Below are positions 15,715 through 23,377 of a stretch of DNA of 34,230 nucleotides, in pieces (position 1 is the stretch's first letter; each line of letters opens with the position of its first letter). The position numbers and the translations under genes were made by a program. The stretch lies in the NCBI GenBank assembly GCA_944390125.1, contig CALXOX010000004.1, positions 87,875 through 122,104 of the forward strand, written 5' to 3'. This stretch comes from an uncultured Alphaproteobacteria bacterium. GTDB taxonomy: Bacteria > Pseudomonadota > Alphaproteobacteria > Rs-D84. The notes beneath the pieces are model-generated. The model had not been told where the DNA came from. It worked only from the letters and a program-made list of their open reading frames with translations, and did no database searches.

Positions 15715-16125
15715 ATGAAAAAACTGTCTATTTTAGCACTAGTAGCAATTGCCTTATCCGCATGCGGCGAAAGCAAACCGACACCAGAAGACTTCAAAGC
15801 AGTTGAAGCAGAATTACAAAGCATCGCAGAAAACGGTGGCGTTCTAGCCATTTCTGCGATTGGACCTGCTGGCGACTACATTATTCCGATACCGGAAACC
15901 GAAACAATTGCAGCAATTGCCGCAAAGAAAAAAACAGTTACCTTTTTATCTGTTGAAAACCCTGCAGAACACGTGGCCGAAGGTCAGTGTATGTTGAACA
16001 TCATTCCAACAAACACCATGCAAGCCATGAATATGCCAGAAAATAAATGTAATTTCCGTTTGTTCTGTGGTTCTGCAGAAGATTTGGCAGAAGAAGTATA
16101 TGCAGTTGAATTGTGCTCAGAATAA
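15715..16125 (+). CDS. Small lipoprotein, unknown function
   Basis: The start is at ATG 15715, 7 bases after a strong AAGGAG site. The 136-residue product has a lipoprotein signal peptide with lipobox LSAC (Cys17 probably lipidated). The acidic mature part contains four more Cys near the C-terminus (GQCMLN, NKCNFRLFC, ELCSE) that may form disulfides. It should be anchored in the outer or inner membrane facing the periplasm. No family is recognised. It has its own promoter and terminator, so it is monocistronic. Confidence 0.78.
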   Translation: MKKLSILALVAIALSACGESKPTPEDFKAVEAELQSIAENGGVLAISAIGPAGDYIIPIPETETIAAIAAKKKTVTFLSVENPAEHVAEGQCMLNIIPTNTMQAMNMPENKCNFRLFCGSAEDLAEEVYAVELCSE

Positions 16126-16142
16126 ATGTAACGGGCAACAAA

Positions 16143-16166
16143 AAAATCCCCGATTGGGGATTTTTT
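16143..16166. terminator. Bidirectional intrinsic terminator
   Basis: ATCCCC/GGGGAT with loop GATT, flanked by A-tract and T-tract. It ends the lipoprotein gene on the plus strand and gdh on the minus strand. Confidence 0.88.
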
Positions 16167-16186
16167 TGTTGCAGAACTATGTACCT

Positions 16187-17440
16187 TTAGCACCAGCCAC
16201 GCAATTTCATTGCAGCCGCAACACGTTTAATAGAGTGCATATAAGCTGCTTCGCGCATTGACACATTATATTCTTCTTTAATCTTATAAATTGCATCAAA
16301 CGCGTTTTTCATTGCGACTTCTTCTTTCTTTTCTACTTCGTCTTCTTCCCAATAATAACCATAACGATTCTGGACCCATTCAAAGTAAGAAACCGTTACA
16401 CCACCTGCATTTGCCAAAATATCAGGAACAACGGTGACACCATTTTTCAACAAAATTTCTTCGCCTTCGATTGTTGTTGGGCCATTAGCACCTTCAACAA
16501 CCAAATTAGTTTTTATCAATGGCGCAGTTTCTTTATTGATTGTATTTTCCATTGCACATGGAGACAAAACATCGACATCTAATCCCCAGAACTGTTCGAT
16601 GCTTATTTCATTAGCGCCAGGGAATCCTTTTATACTGCCTTTGTTCTCTGCTTTAAATTTCATCAAAGCGTCAATATCTAAACCGTCTTCATTGAACAAT
16701 GTTGTGTTCCATTCTGCAATAGAAACAATTTTTGCTCCCATATCATGGGCACATTTCGCTGTAAAACTGCCAACATTTCCAAAACCTTGAATTGCAATTT
16801 TTGCACCATTTATATTTTTGCCCATTTTTTTCAAAGCTTCGCCCATAATGATGGAAATACCTAAACCTGTTGCAGCATTACGTCCCTTAGACCCAGCTAG
16901 TTCAACCGGTTTTCCAGTAAATGTACCAAAAGAAGATTCTCCAGATAATTTAATATACTCATCTATCATCCAAGCCATAATCTGCCCGTTGGTATTCACG
17001 TCTGGGGCAGGTACGTCTTTCTTTTCACCCAAAATAGGATAAATAGCATCTACATAACCACGGCACAAACGTTCTAATTCCCCCTGAGACAACGTCTTTG
17101 GATCAACAATAATACCACCTTTGCCGCCACCATATGGAATTCCCGTAACAGAACATTTAAAAGTCATCCAAATAGATAAGGCCGCAACTTCATCACGACT
17201 GACGTTTGGATGGAAACGAACACCGCCCTTAGACGGACCGATTGCTGTATTATGCTGCGCACGAAAACCCGTAAAAACGCGCACAGAACCATCATCCATT
17301 TTTACAGGTATAGAAACTTCAATCATACGCTGAGGATATTTTAAAATTTCATAAACATCCGCATTCATGCCCAGTTTTTCACATGCTACCTTTACGCGTT
17401 GCTGAGCACCAATTAAAGGATTTAAATTTTCATTTGCCAT
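16187..17440 (-). CDS. gdhA: Glutamate dehydrogenase (Glu/Leu/Phe/Val dehydrogenase family)
   Basis: Oxidative deamination of glutamate to 2-oxoglutarate, or the reverse. The start is at ATG 17440 behind an AGGGAG site; the longer frame to 17575 crosses the promoter and is rejected. The 417 residues match the short hexameric class. GPSKGGVRFHP and PYGGGKGGI (catalytic Lys region) lie near 75-115, the Rossmann motif GFGNVGSFTA near 215, and VEGANGPTT near 315, with C-terminal RYGYYW. Coenzyme preference cannot be read with certainty; the class is often NAD-dependent. It is a single gene with its own promoter, just upstream of the divergent tRNA-Gly. Confidence 0.94.
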   Translation of the reverse strand: MANENLNPLIGAQQRVKVACEKLGMNADVYEILKYPQRMIEVSIPVKMDDGSVRVFTGFRAQHNTAIGPSKGGVRFHPNVSRDEVAALSIWMTFKCSVTGIPYGGGKGGIIVDPKTLSQGELERLCRGYVDAIYPILGEKKDVPAPDVNTNGQIMAWMIDEYIKLSGESSFGTFTGKPVELAGSKGRNAATGLGISIIMGEALKKMGKNINGAKIAIQGFGNVGSFTAKCAHDMGAKIVSIAEWNTTLFNEDGLDIDALMKFKAENKGSIKGFPGANEISIEQFWGLDVDVLSPCAMENTINKETAPLIKTNLVVEGANGPTTIEGEEILLKNGVTVVPDILANAGGVTVSYFEWVQNRYGYYWEEDEVEKKEEVAMKNAFDAIYKIKEEYNVSMREAAYMHSIKRVAAAMKLRGWC

Positions 17441-17479
17441 AATAAAAACTCCCTTATGTTTATTTAATAGGCAACCACA

Positions 17480-17508
17480 AATGTAGGCCTGAAAAATATA
17501 AAAAGCAA
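17480..17508 (-). promoter_or_regulatory. Promoter of glutamate dehydrogenase
   Basis: Minus-strand TTGCTT (17508-17503), a 17-base spacer and TACATT (17485-17480), leaving a leader of about 30 bases with AGGGAG. Confidence 0.55.
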
Positions 17509-17577
17509 CCCGAAAACTAAATATAAGTTTTATGCTGGACTTTTTGCGACACAAGTTATAAAATCGACCCATCAATT

Positions 17578-17651
17578 GCGGGCGTGGTATAATGGTAGCA
17601 CGTCAGCTTCCCAAGCTGAAGACGAGGGTTCGATTCCCTTCGCCCGCACCA
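17578..17651 (+). tRNA. tRNA-Gly (anticodon CCC)
   Basis: The cloverleaf is complete: acceptor stem GCGGGCG/CGCCCGC, D-arm with TAATGGTAGCA, anticodon stem TCAGC/GCTGA with loop TTCCCAA (anticodon CCC, reads GGG), and T-arm GAGGGTTCGATTCCCTT. The discriminator is A and the CCA end is encoded. A possible -10 (TATAAA) lies about 20 bases upstream. Confidence 0.95.
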
Positions 17652-17663
17652 AGAATAAAAAAA

Positions 17664-17684
17664 CGGTGCAAATAAAATGCATCG
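17664..17684. terminator. Shared terminator between tRNA-Gly and the LysM operon
   Basis: CGGTGCA/TGCATCG with a 7-base loop. The minus strand continues into seven Ts, which ends the 17688-19099 operon; the T-rich plus-strand flank can end the tRNA transcript. Confidence 0.6.
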
Positions 17685-17687
17685 CTT

Positions 17688-17963
17688 TTATTTTGTACGT
17701 GTTTTACGAGATTCTTCTAACTCTTCAATCTGACGCTGGAAACTTTCATATTTCTTCTGAATAGATTTTACTAATTTCTTATTTCCATTATTTTTTTGTG
17801 CAGATTTTTTTAATGCCCCCAGTTCACGCAAAATTGTATACGCTCCCAGTGCTCTTGCACGCGTTTCCAAAGAAGAGGTTAGCGCTATCAAATTCTCTAG
17901 AAATATTTCTATTTCTGTTTTACCTTCTTTAAAACGATTAAAATCTTGACGTTTTTCATTCAT
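17688..17963 (-). CDS. Small coiled-coil protein, unknown
   Basis: The 91-residue, highly charged protein is predicted to be mostly helical with heptad-like patterning (KLVKSIQKKYESFQRQIEELEES). It has no signal peptide. Its ATG shares one base with the stop of the LysM gene (TAATG), so the two are translationally coupled and probably work together. No family is recognised. Confidence 0.7.
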   Translation of the reverse strand: MNEKRQDFNRFKEGKTEIEIFLENLIALTSSLETRARALGAYTILRELGALKKSAQKNNGNKKLVKSIQKKYESFQRQIEELEESRKTRTK

Positions 17964-19099
17964 TATTTACTTGCCCCTGTCGGTATTTGCAGCAACTGCT
18001 TAGGGTATATCAAATCAGGGTTTTCAATATTATTACGTTCCGCGATAATGCTGAACAAAACACCACGGCGCAAGAAATTACGAGCAATAATCCACAGACA
18101 ATCACCGCGACGTACCGTGTAATATGTATCATCATCACCCGTCATTTCCGGCATAACAAACTCATGCTTTACTTCTGAAATAGTGCGACCGTCTCCGTCA
18201 TGCAAACGAATTGTCAACTTATACTCTTTGCCACTCTCCAAATCACCCACATCTGCACCTAAGCCAAAATGTTTATGGTCAGAAACACGTGCGAAACCAA
18301 GATACTTATCATTCAAAGACAATGATACACGTAAGCGAGGCAATGAATCACCTGTAACGACAATTCTGCCGGTATCCAAATAATCTATTTTAGACACAAC
18401 CAAATCACCATCAACCAACATTGTTGGTGCTTGCAATAAAGTACTGCCATCAGCTGTCATCAATAAAGACACAGAATTTTGATACCCATGTTCTGAAATA
18501 TAGACAAAAACATTTTCTTCTGATTTGATATCTCCTTCGACACCAATCAAAGAAATTGTATAATTACCCGCTTCGAATGCACGTTCTGGGGAATAAACAA
18601 ATTCGCCATTTTTATCCGTTCTTTCTGTAGCAACGATGTCATTATTTATTACTATGGAAACACTTTTATTGGGCAACCAACGACCAGCAATAACCACCTT
18701 GCCAGCAGGTTCAATACGAACTATGTCAAAACTTGGCACAGGATCTTCCACAACAGCCTGTATTGTAGGTTCTGCAACAGGCGGAACTACAACAACTGTC
18801 TGGGAAGAACGATGAAAGAACGCAACCCAAACAGCAACTAAAACAACCAATACTGCACACAGGATAGGGAACCAGTATGCAGCCAATCCACTACGGCGCT
18901 GTTTTTGAGTCAGATTTACGTCTTCATTTGCTTGTGTATCTTCTTTTTTAGGATTAGGACGAGCAAAAATGTTCAAAGTCTTCAGGAAACTACGCGCAAA
19001 AGTGCGACGGTTTTCCATCCAGTCATTCTGCTGTGCAATTGCATTGTCTATCAAATCATCTGTGGAACGTTTTGTTTTTCCCATGTTATTGTTTGCCAT
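17963..19099 (-). CDS. Single-pass membrane protein with C-terminal LysM domain
   Basis: The 378-residue product has a cytoplasmic basic N-terminus (1-71), one transmembrane helix (about 72-95), then about 230 periplasmic residues that look like two Ig-like or carboxypeptidase-regulatory-type beta domains (RIEPAGKVVIAGRWLPNKSVSI, later DYLDTGRIVVTGDSLP). A LysM domain closes it (YYTVRRGDCLWIIARNF to YPKQLLQIP, about 330-375), presumably binding peptidoglycan. Family relatives in alphaproteobacteria are annotated only as LysM peptidoglycan-binding proteins. AGGAG precedes the start, and TTGACA at 19167-19162 with TAATTT or TAATAA downstream is the likely promoter. Confidence 0.86.
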   Translation of the reverse strand: MANNNMGKTKRSTDDLIDNAIAQQNDWMENRRTFARSFLKTLNIFARPNPKKEDTQANEDVNLTQKQRRSGLAAYWFPILCAVLVVLVAVWVAFFHRSSQTVVVVPPVAEPTIQAVVEDPVPSFDIVRIEPAGKVVIAGRWLPNKSVSIVINNDIVATERTDKNGEFVYSPERAFEAGNYTISLIGVEGDIKSEENVFVYISEHGYQNSVSLLMTADGSTLLQAPTMLVDGDLVVSKIDYLDTGRIVVTGDSLPRLRVSLSLNDKYLGFARVSDHKHFGLGADVGDLESGKEYKLTIRLHDGDGRTISEVKHEFVMPEMTGDDDTYYTVRRGDCLWIIARNFLRRGVLFSIIAERNNIENPDLIYPKQLLQIPTGASK

Positions 19100-19137
19100 A
19101 CCTGTTATCTCCTGAAAAAACTCGATTTACTTTGGAC

Positions 19138-19167
19138 AAATTATTACAAAAATAATTTCTTTGTCAA
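19138..19167 (-). promoter_or_regulatory. Promoter of the LysM operon
   Basis: Minus-strand TTGACA (19167-19162) followed after 18 bases by TAATTT (19143-19138); a 15-base alternative is TAATAA. It is close to the pfkA extended -10 (TGATATAAT, 19176-19184) on the other strand. Confidence 0.5.
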
Positions 19168-19175
19168 CTTATTTA

Positions 19176-19184
19176 TGATATAAT
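19176..19184 (+). promoter_or_regulatory. Extended -10 promoter of pfkA
   Basis: TGATATAAT; no good -35 at the usual spacing. GAGGAG follows 10 bases before the ATG. Confidence 0.5.
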
Positions 19185-19208
19185 TCGACGGGTAAGGCGA
19201 GGAGAAAA

Positions 19209-20288
19209 ATGAAAAGAATTGGCATTATGACAACGGGTGGAGACTGTTCTGGTTTAAACACTGTAATCCAGCGTATATACCGTGGTGCGACATTACGCGG
19301 TTGGAAAGTTATTGGCATTTTAGATGGGACAGATGGTCTATGTACAAATCCACCACGCACAATTGACTTCACAAACGACACATTACCAATAGAAAACGCA
19401 AGATTAGCGGGCAGTTTTCTACATAACGGCCGTGCGGGTGCACTGAATTTTGAGTCTGCAGCAAAATATGGAAAGCTGGAGCAATTTAACAAACAATTGC
19501 GTAAATCATTGTTAGAATTAAAACTAGATGCAATGATTCTAATTGGTGGCAATGGAAGTTTATCATTAGCTTGGCGGAATCGTGAAATTTATGCAGGGCT
19601 ACAACTTATATGCATACCAAAAACAATTGATATGGACATTCCTCTTACAGACAGGACAATTGGTTTTAATACAGCAGTTCAGCAACTAACATCATTCTGC
19701 GATCAACTGATGTTGACTGCGCGCAGCCACCACAGATGGTTTATCACACAAGCAATGGGACGTGATTGCGGGCAATTGGCGTTACATGCTGGCATAGCTG
19801 TCGGTGCAACTGCGATATTGATACCTGAAATCAAATTTAGTGTAGATTCATTGATAAAACATGTACGTAATGCACCTACAGATTACGGCATCATCATGGT
19901 ATCCGAAGGTATATCTTTGCGCGGTCATTCCGGCAAACCAGCAGATATGATTTCAAGAAAACTGACTGCTGCAGGCATTGTAAATCGTACAGCATTTCCT
20001 GAACATACACAGCGCGTTGGCGACACAACAGCCGCAGATAGAATTCTGGCAACTCGCATGGCAGATTGCGCATTACATGCAATTGAAAATAATGAAACGT
20101 ATGTTATGACTGCGGTAAATAACTGCGAATGCAAAACGATAAGTTTAGCAGACTTTTTTGCAGCAGGCTCTGTAACAGATGACCCAAACATTCCAGACTT
20201 GCAAACATCGGATGCGTACGTTTCTCCTGACGATCCTTTGTTGGATATTGCAACTGATATGGGCATATATATAGGTGAAAGCAAATAA
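19209..20288 (+). CDS. 6-phosphofructokinase with atypical active-site residues
   Basis: Phosphorylates fructose 6-phosphate, the committing step of glycolysis. The 359-residue protein has the PFK motifs GGDCSGLN (10-17), GGNGS (113-117), PKTIDMD (137-143), MGRDCG (173-178), SEG (near 233) and H..QR (near 265-268). Compared with E. coli PfkA the metal-binding Asp103 is Asn (GGNGS for GGDGS) and TIDND is TIDMD, but catalytic Asp127 is kept. The Gly/Lys combination at positions equivalent to 104 and 124 is that of the ATP/PPi hybrid group, so the phosphoryl donor (ATP or PPi) is uncertain. A Cys-containing C-terminal part (NNCECKTISL) is unusual. GAGGAG precedes the ATG. Confidence 0.9.
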   Translation: MKRIGIMTTGGDCSGLNTVIQRIYRGATLRGWKVIGILDGTDGLCTNPPRTIDFTNDTLPIENARLAGSFLHNGRAGALNFESAAKYGKLEQFNKQLRKSLLELKLDAMILIGGNGSLSLAWRNREIYAGLQLICIPKTIDMDIPLTDRTIGFNTAVQQLTSFCDQLMLTARSHHRWFITQAMGRDCGQLALHAGIAVGATAILIPEIKFSVDSLIKHVRNAPTDYGIIMVSEGISLRGHSGKPADMISRKLTAAGIVNRTAFPEHTQRVGDTTAADRILATRMADCALHAIENNETYVMTAVNNCECKTISLADFFAAGSVTDDPNIPDLQTSDAYVSPDDPLLDIATDMGIYIGESK

Positions 20289-20289
20289 A

Positions 20290-20316
20290 AACCCGCATAA
20301 ACGCGGGTTCTTTTTT
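20290..20316. terminator. Bidirectional intrinsic terminator between pfkA and secA
   Basis: AACCCGC (20290-20296) pairs with GCGGGTT (20303-20309), with a T-run on the plus side and the A-tract needed for the minus side. Confidence 0.85.
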
Positions 20317-22921
20317 ATTTCAGTTTGCCACAGCAATGCTTATATTTTAATCCTGAACCACACGGGCAGGGCGCATTTCTGCGAGCCTCACCAGCCTCAT
20401 TCAATGCTGCATCATGCTGAGCATGCTCTTGCTCTTTCTTCGCAACATCTTCACGCGTCAATTCCATACGACAAATATAAGATACCGACATAATCTTAAA
20501 ATTATTTATCGTATTCTTAAACAAATCCAGTGCCTCACGCTTGTATTCATACAGAGGATTTTTTTGTGCATAACCACGCAATCCGATTGCAGTCTGCAAA
20601 TAATCCATCTGTTGTAAATGACGTTTCCACACAGAATCCAATGCCCCCAGCATCATCTGACGAGACGCCATTTGCATCAATTCTGGTCCGTACTTTTCTG
20701 ATTGATTCTGGTATCTACGCAAAGCCAAATTATACAAAATTTCATAAGCTCTGCGTTCAGAAACAGTCTCATCCGTTTTCCACTTTTCTATATCGGTTAT
20801 ATCAAGCGCAAATACACGCAACATAGCATCATGGATTCCTTTCAAATTCCAGTCTGCCTGGTGAGATTTTTCAGGAATATTGTTTTCACAAATCATTTCT
20901 ACAACATCCCCAATCATTTCCTTTGCCAAAGACGTTAAATCTTCTGACACCATTAAATCATCACGCTGCTTATATACAACACCACGTTGTTCATTCATAA
21001 CGTCATCGTACTTCAACAGTTCTTTACGAGATTCAAAGTATCTTGCCTCGACACGTTTTTGTGCTTTTTCCAGCGCTTTCGTTATCCAAGGGTGAGTAAT
21101 TGCTTCACCAGGTTTTAGTCCCAATGTTGTCAACATACCCTGCAAACGTGCAGCACCAAAAATACGCATTAAATCATCATCTAATGCCAAAAAGAATTTA
21201 GAATCGCCTGGATCTCCCTGACGACCGCTACGACCACGCAGCTGGTTATCAATACGACGAGATTCATGACGTTCTGTACCAATTACATACAGCCCACCAG
21301 CATCCAAAACCTGCTTTTTATTTGCTTCTATTCTTGCATAAATTTCTTGTTTTTTCTCCTCAAAGTCTGAATCTTCTGGATTTAATTCTGCAATCAGTTC
21401 TTCAGCATTACCACCCAGTTTAATATCTGTACCACGACCAGCCATATTTGTTGCAATTGTAACCGCACCTGGCGCACCAGCCTGCGCAACTATTTTTGCT
21501 TCTGACTCATGGTGTTTTGCGTTTAAAACTGCTGGATTTATACCAAGTCTTTTACGAACTATGGCTGCCAATTCTTCAGATTTTTCAATAGAAACAGTTC
21601 CAACCAAAACCGGTTGTTTTCTGGACATACAGTCTTCTATTTGCTTTATAATTGCATCATACTTTTCATCTTTATTACGGTAAATTTCATCATGATGATC
21701 AATACGTGCAACAGGGCGATTTGTAGGAATTGAGACCACACGAAGTTTATATATTTCTTCAAATTCAGCCGCCTCCGTCATAGCAGTACCAGTCATACCT
21801 GATAAAACTGGGTATAAACGAAATAAATTCTGATAAGAAATACTTGAAACAGTCTGGTTTTCTGGTTGAACTTTGACATGTTCTTTAGCTTCAATTGCCT
21901 GATGCAACCCCTTACCGAAACGGCGACCTGTCATAACACGACCAGTAAATTCATCCACAATCAGAATTTCACCATCACGTACAACATAATTTACATTCTT
22001 CTGATACAAATGATGCGCCAACAAAGACTGTTGAATATGCATAACCAACGCAGCATTTTCGGACGCATATAAATTATCGCCTACTAACAACCCCGCTTCT
22101 TTCAATAACCGCGTTGCACTATCAACACCAGTTTCTGTCAAAGTCACATGGCGATCTTTTTCATCTTTCTTGTAATCATCTGGTGCCAGTTTTGCAACAA
22201 CCGCATCAACTTTTTCGTACAACTCACTAGTATCTTCTGCGGGTCCTGAAATAATCAATGGCGTACGAGCCTCATCAATCAAAATACTATCAACTTCGTC
22301 AACGATAGCATAAAATAACGGGCGCAAAACTTGTTGTGCCTTTGAAAACTTCATATTATCACGCAGATAATCAAAGCCCAATTCTGAATTAGTAACATAT
22401 GTAATATCACATGCATACGCATTACGACGCTCATCATCGGTCATATCATGTTGTATAATACCAACACTCATACCCAAGAAACGATATACCTGTCCCATCC
22501 AACTTGCGTCACGAGAAGCCAAATAATCATTCACAGTAATCAGATGCGCTCCCTTACCATGCAAAGCCTTTAAGTACAGGGCCAAAGTTGCAACCAGCGT
22601 TTTACCTTCACCAGTTTTCATTTCTGCAATCTGCCCATTTGTCAGAACCATACCACCAATCAACTGAACGTTAAAATGGCGCAACCCAATAGAACGTATA
22701 GACGCCTCACGCACGACAGCAAACGCATCTGGCAGAATATTCTTCTCTTTTTCGCCATCCGCCAAACGCTTACGTAAAACGTCAGTCTGCGAACGTAATT
22801 CTTCATCAGACATTGCATGATATTTAGGTTCCAAATCATTGATTAAAGAAACGACCTTGTCATATGACTTCACAATTCTGTCATTAGCAGAGCCTAATAT
22901 TTTCGTAATAACATTTAACAT
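20315..22921 (-). CDS. secA: Preprotein translocase ATPase SecA
   Basis: Motor that pushes unfolded precursors through SecYEG. The start is at ATG 22921 (MLNVITKIL); the longer frame crosses the promoter. Walker A MKTGEGKT lies near 101-108, the DEAD-like motif DEVDSILIDEART near 208, followed by TNMAGRGTDIKLGG and the C-terminal zinc-binding tail CPCGSGLKYKHCC. At 868 residues the length is normal. It is convergent with pfkA. It presumably exports the many signal-peptide proteins seen here. Confidence 0.98.
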   Translation of the reverse strand: MLNVITKILGSANDRIVKSYDKVVSLINDLEPKYHAMSDEELRSQTDVLRKRLADGEKEKNILPDAFAVVREASIRSIGLRHFNVQLIGGMVLTNGQIAEMKTGEGKTLVATLALYLKALHGKGAHLITVNDYLASRDASWMGQVYRFLGMSVGIIQHDMTDDERRNAYACDITYVTNSELGFDYLRDNMKFSKAQQVLRPLFYAIVDEVDSILIDEARTPLIISGPAEDTSELYEKVDAVVAKLAPDDYKKDEKDRHVTLTETGVDSATRLLKEAGLLVGDNLYASENAALVMHIQQSLLAHHLYQKNVNYVVRDGEILIVDEFTGRVMTGRRFGKGLHQAIEAKEHVKVQPENQTVSSISYQNLFRLYPVLSGMTGTAMTEAAEFEEIYKLRVVSIPTNRPVARIDHHDEIYRNKDEKYDAIIKQIEDCMSRKQPVLVGTVSIEKSEELAAIVRKRLGINPAVLNAKHHESEAKIVAQAGAPGAVTIATNMAGRGTDIKLGGNAEELIAELNPEDSDFEEKKQEIYARIEANKKQVLDAGGLYVIGTERHESRRIDNQLRGRSGRQGDPGDSKFFLALDDDLMRIFGAARLQGMLTTLGLKPGEAITHPWITKALEKAQKRVEARYFESRKELLKYDDVMNEQRGVVYKQRDDLMVSEDLTSLAKEMIGDVVEMICENNIPEKSHQADWNLKGIHDAMLRVFALDITDIEKWKTDETVSERRAYEILYNLALRRYQNQSEKYGPELMQMASRQMMLGALDSVWKRHLQQMDYLQTAIGLRGYAQKNPLYEYKREALDLFKNTINNFKIMSVSYICRMELTREDVAKKEQEHAQHDAALNEAGEARRNAPCPCGSGLKYKHCCGKLK

Positions 22922-22947
22922 ACCAAAATCCTTGTCTTTCCTTTGAT

Positions 22948-22976
22948 GGTATAGCAATTTTGAGCCTTGCGGTCAA
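22948..22976 (-). promoter_or_regulatory. Promoter of secA
   Basis: Minus-strand TTGACC (22976-22971), a 17-base spacer and TATACC (22953-22948). Confidence 0.6.
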
Positions 22977-22994
22977 GGCACTTTATGATATAAT
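22967..22994 (+). promoter_or_regulatory. Promoter of the 71-residue ORF
   Basis: TTGCGG (22967-22972), a 16-base spacer and TATAAT (22989-22994) with TGA in front (extended -10). It overlaps the divergent secA promoter, so the two may compete. Confidence 0.55.
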
Positions 22995-23056
22995 GCAAAC
23001 AAAGAAACAAACAAGTATATAAAAGCAAAAAAATACGAAAAAATAGGGGAAAGTAT

Positions 23057-23272
23057 ATGAGAGAGCAGAGCGTACGCCGCCTAAATCCGGCAAACATAAC
23101 CAGTGAAGTCTATATTATTGCACCAACACAAATCGAATATATATCTCAAATCTTTGCCGACAGCGTGGCAGACACATTAAATTTAAGAACTTTTGCTCAA
23201 AAAATTCGCCAAATCGCCGAGCAATCATTACGCACAGCCCTGTCTGCAGCCAAACACCAAGGCGAAAAATAA
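23057..23272 (+). CDS. Small protein, unknown
   Basis: The 71-residue product has AGGGGA 7-8 bases before ATG, a clear promoter and a terminator, so a real single-gene unit is likely. It has no signal peptide or membrane segment; the C-terminal half is Ala-rich helical (LRTFAQKIRQIAEQSLRTAL). No family is recognised. It is divergent from secA. Confidence 0.65.
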   Translation: MREQSVRRLNPANITSEVYIIAPTQIEYISQIFADSVADTLNLRTFAQKIRQIAEQSLRTALSAAKHQGEK

Positions 23273-23328
23273 TACGAAATGATTACAGGTATTATACGGC
23301 TAATAAACAAACGGTTTGCCTAAAGAAA

Positions 23329-23355
23329 AAACGCACAATTCTGTGCGTTTTTTTC
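23329..23355. terminator. Intrinsic terminator after the 71-residue ORF
   Basis: AAACGCACA/TGTGCGTTT with loop ATTC followed by a T-run on the plus strand; the A-tract allows use by the opposing gene as well. Confidence 0.85.
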
Positions 23356-23377
23356 TCATATTCTATTCCGATTATAC

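Noticed and set aside
16187-17575. Glutamate dehydrogenase start at 17575
   Set aside because: The extra 45 residues cross the promoter and the region just before the tRNA; ATG 17440 has AGGGAG and gives the family length.
17578-17764. Plus-strand frame starting in the tRNA
   Set aside because: The open frame is the tRNA gene itself and its 3' flank, not protein-coding.
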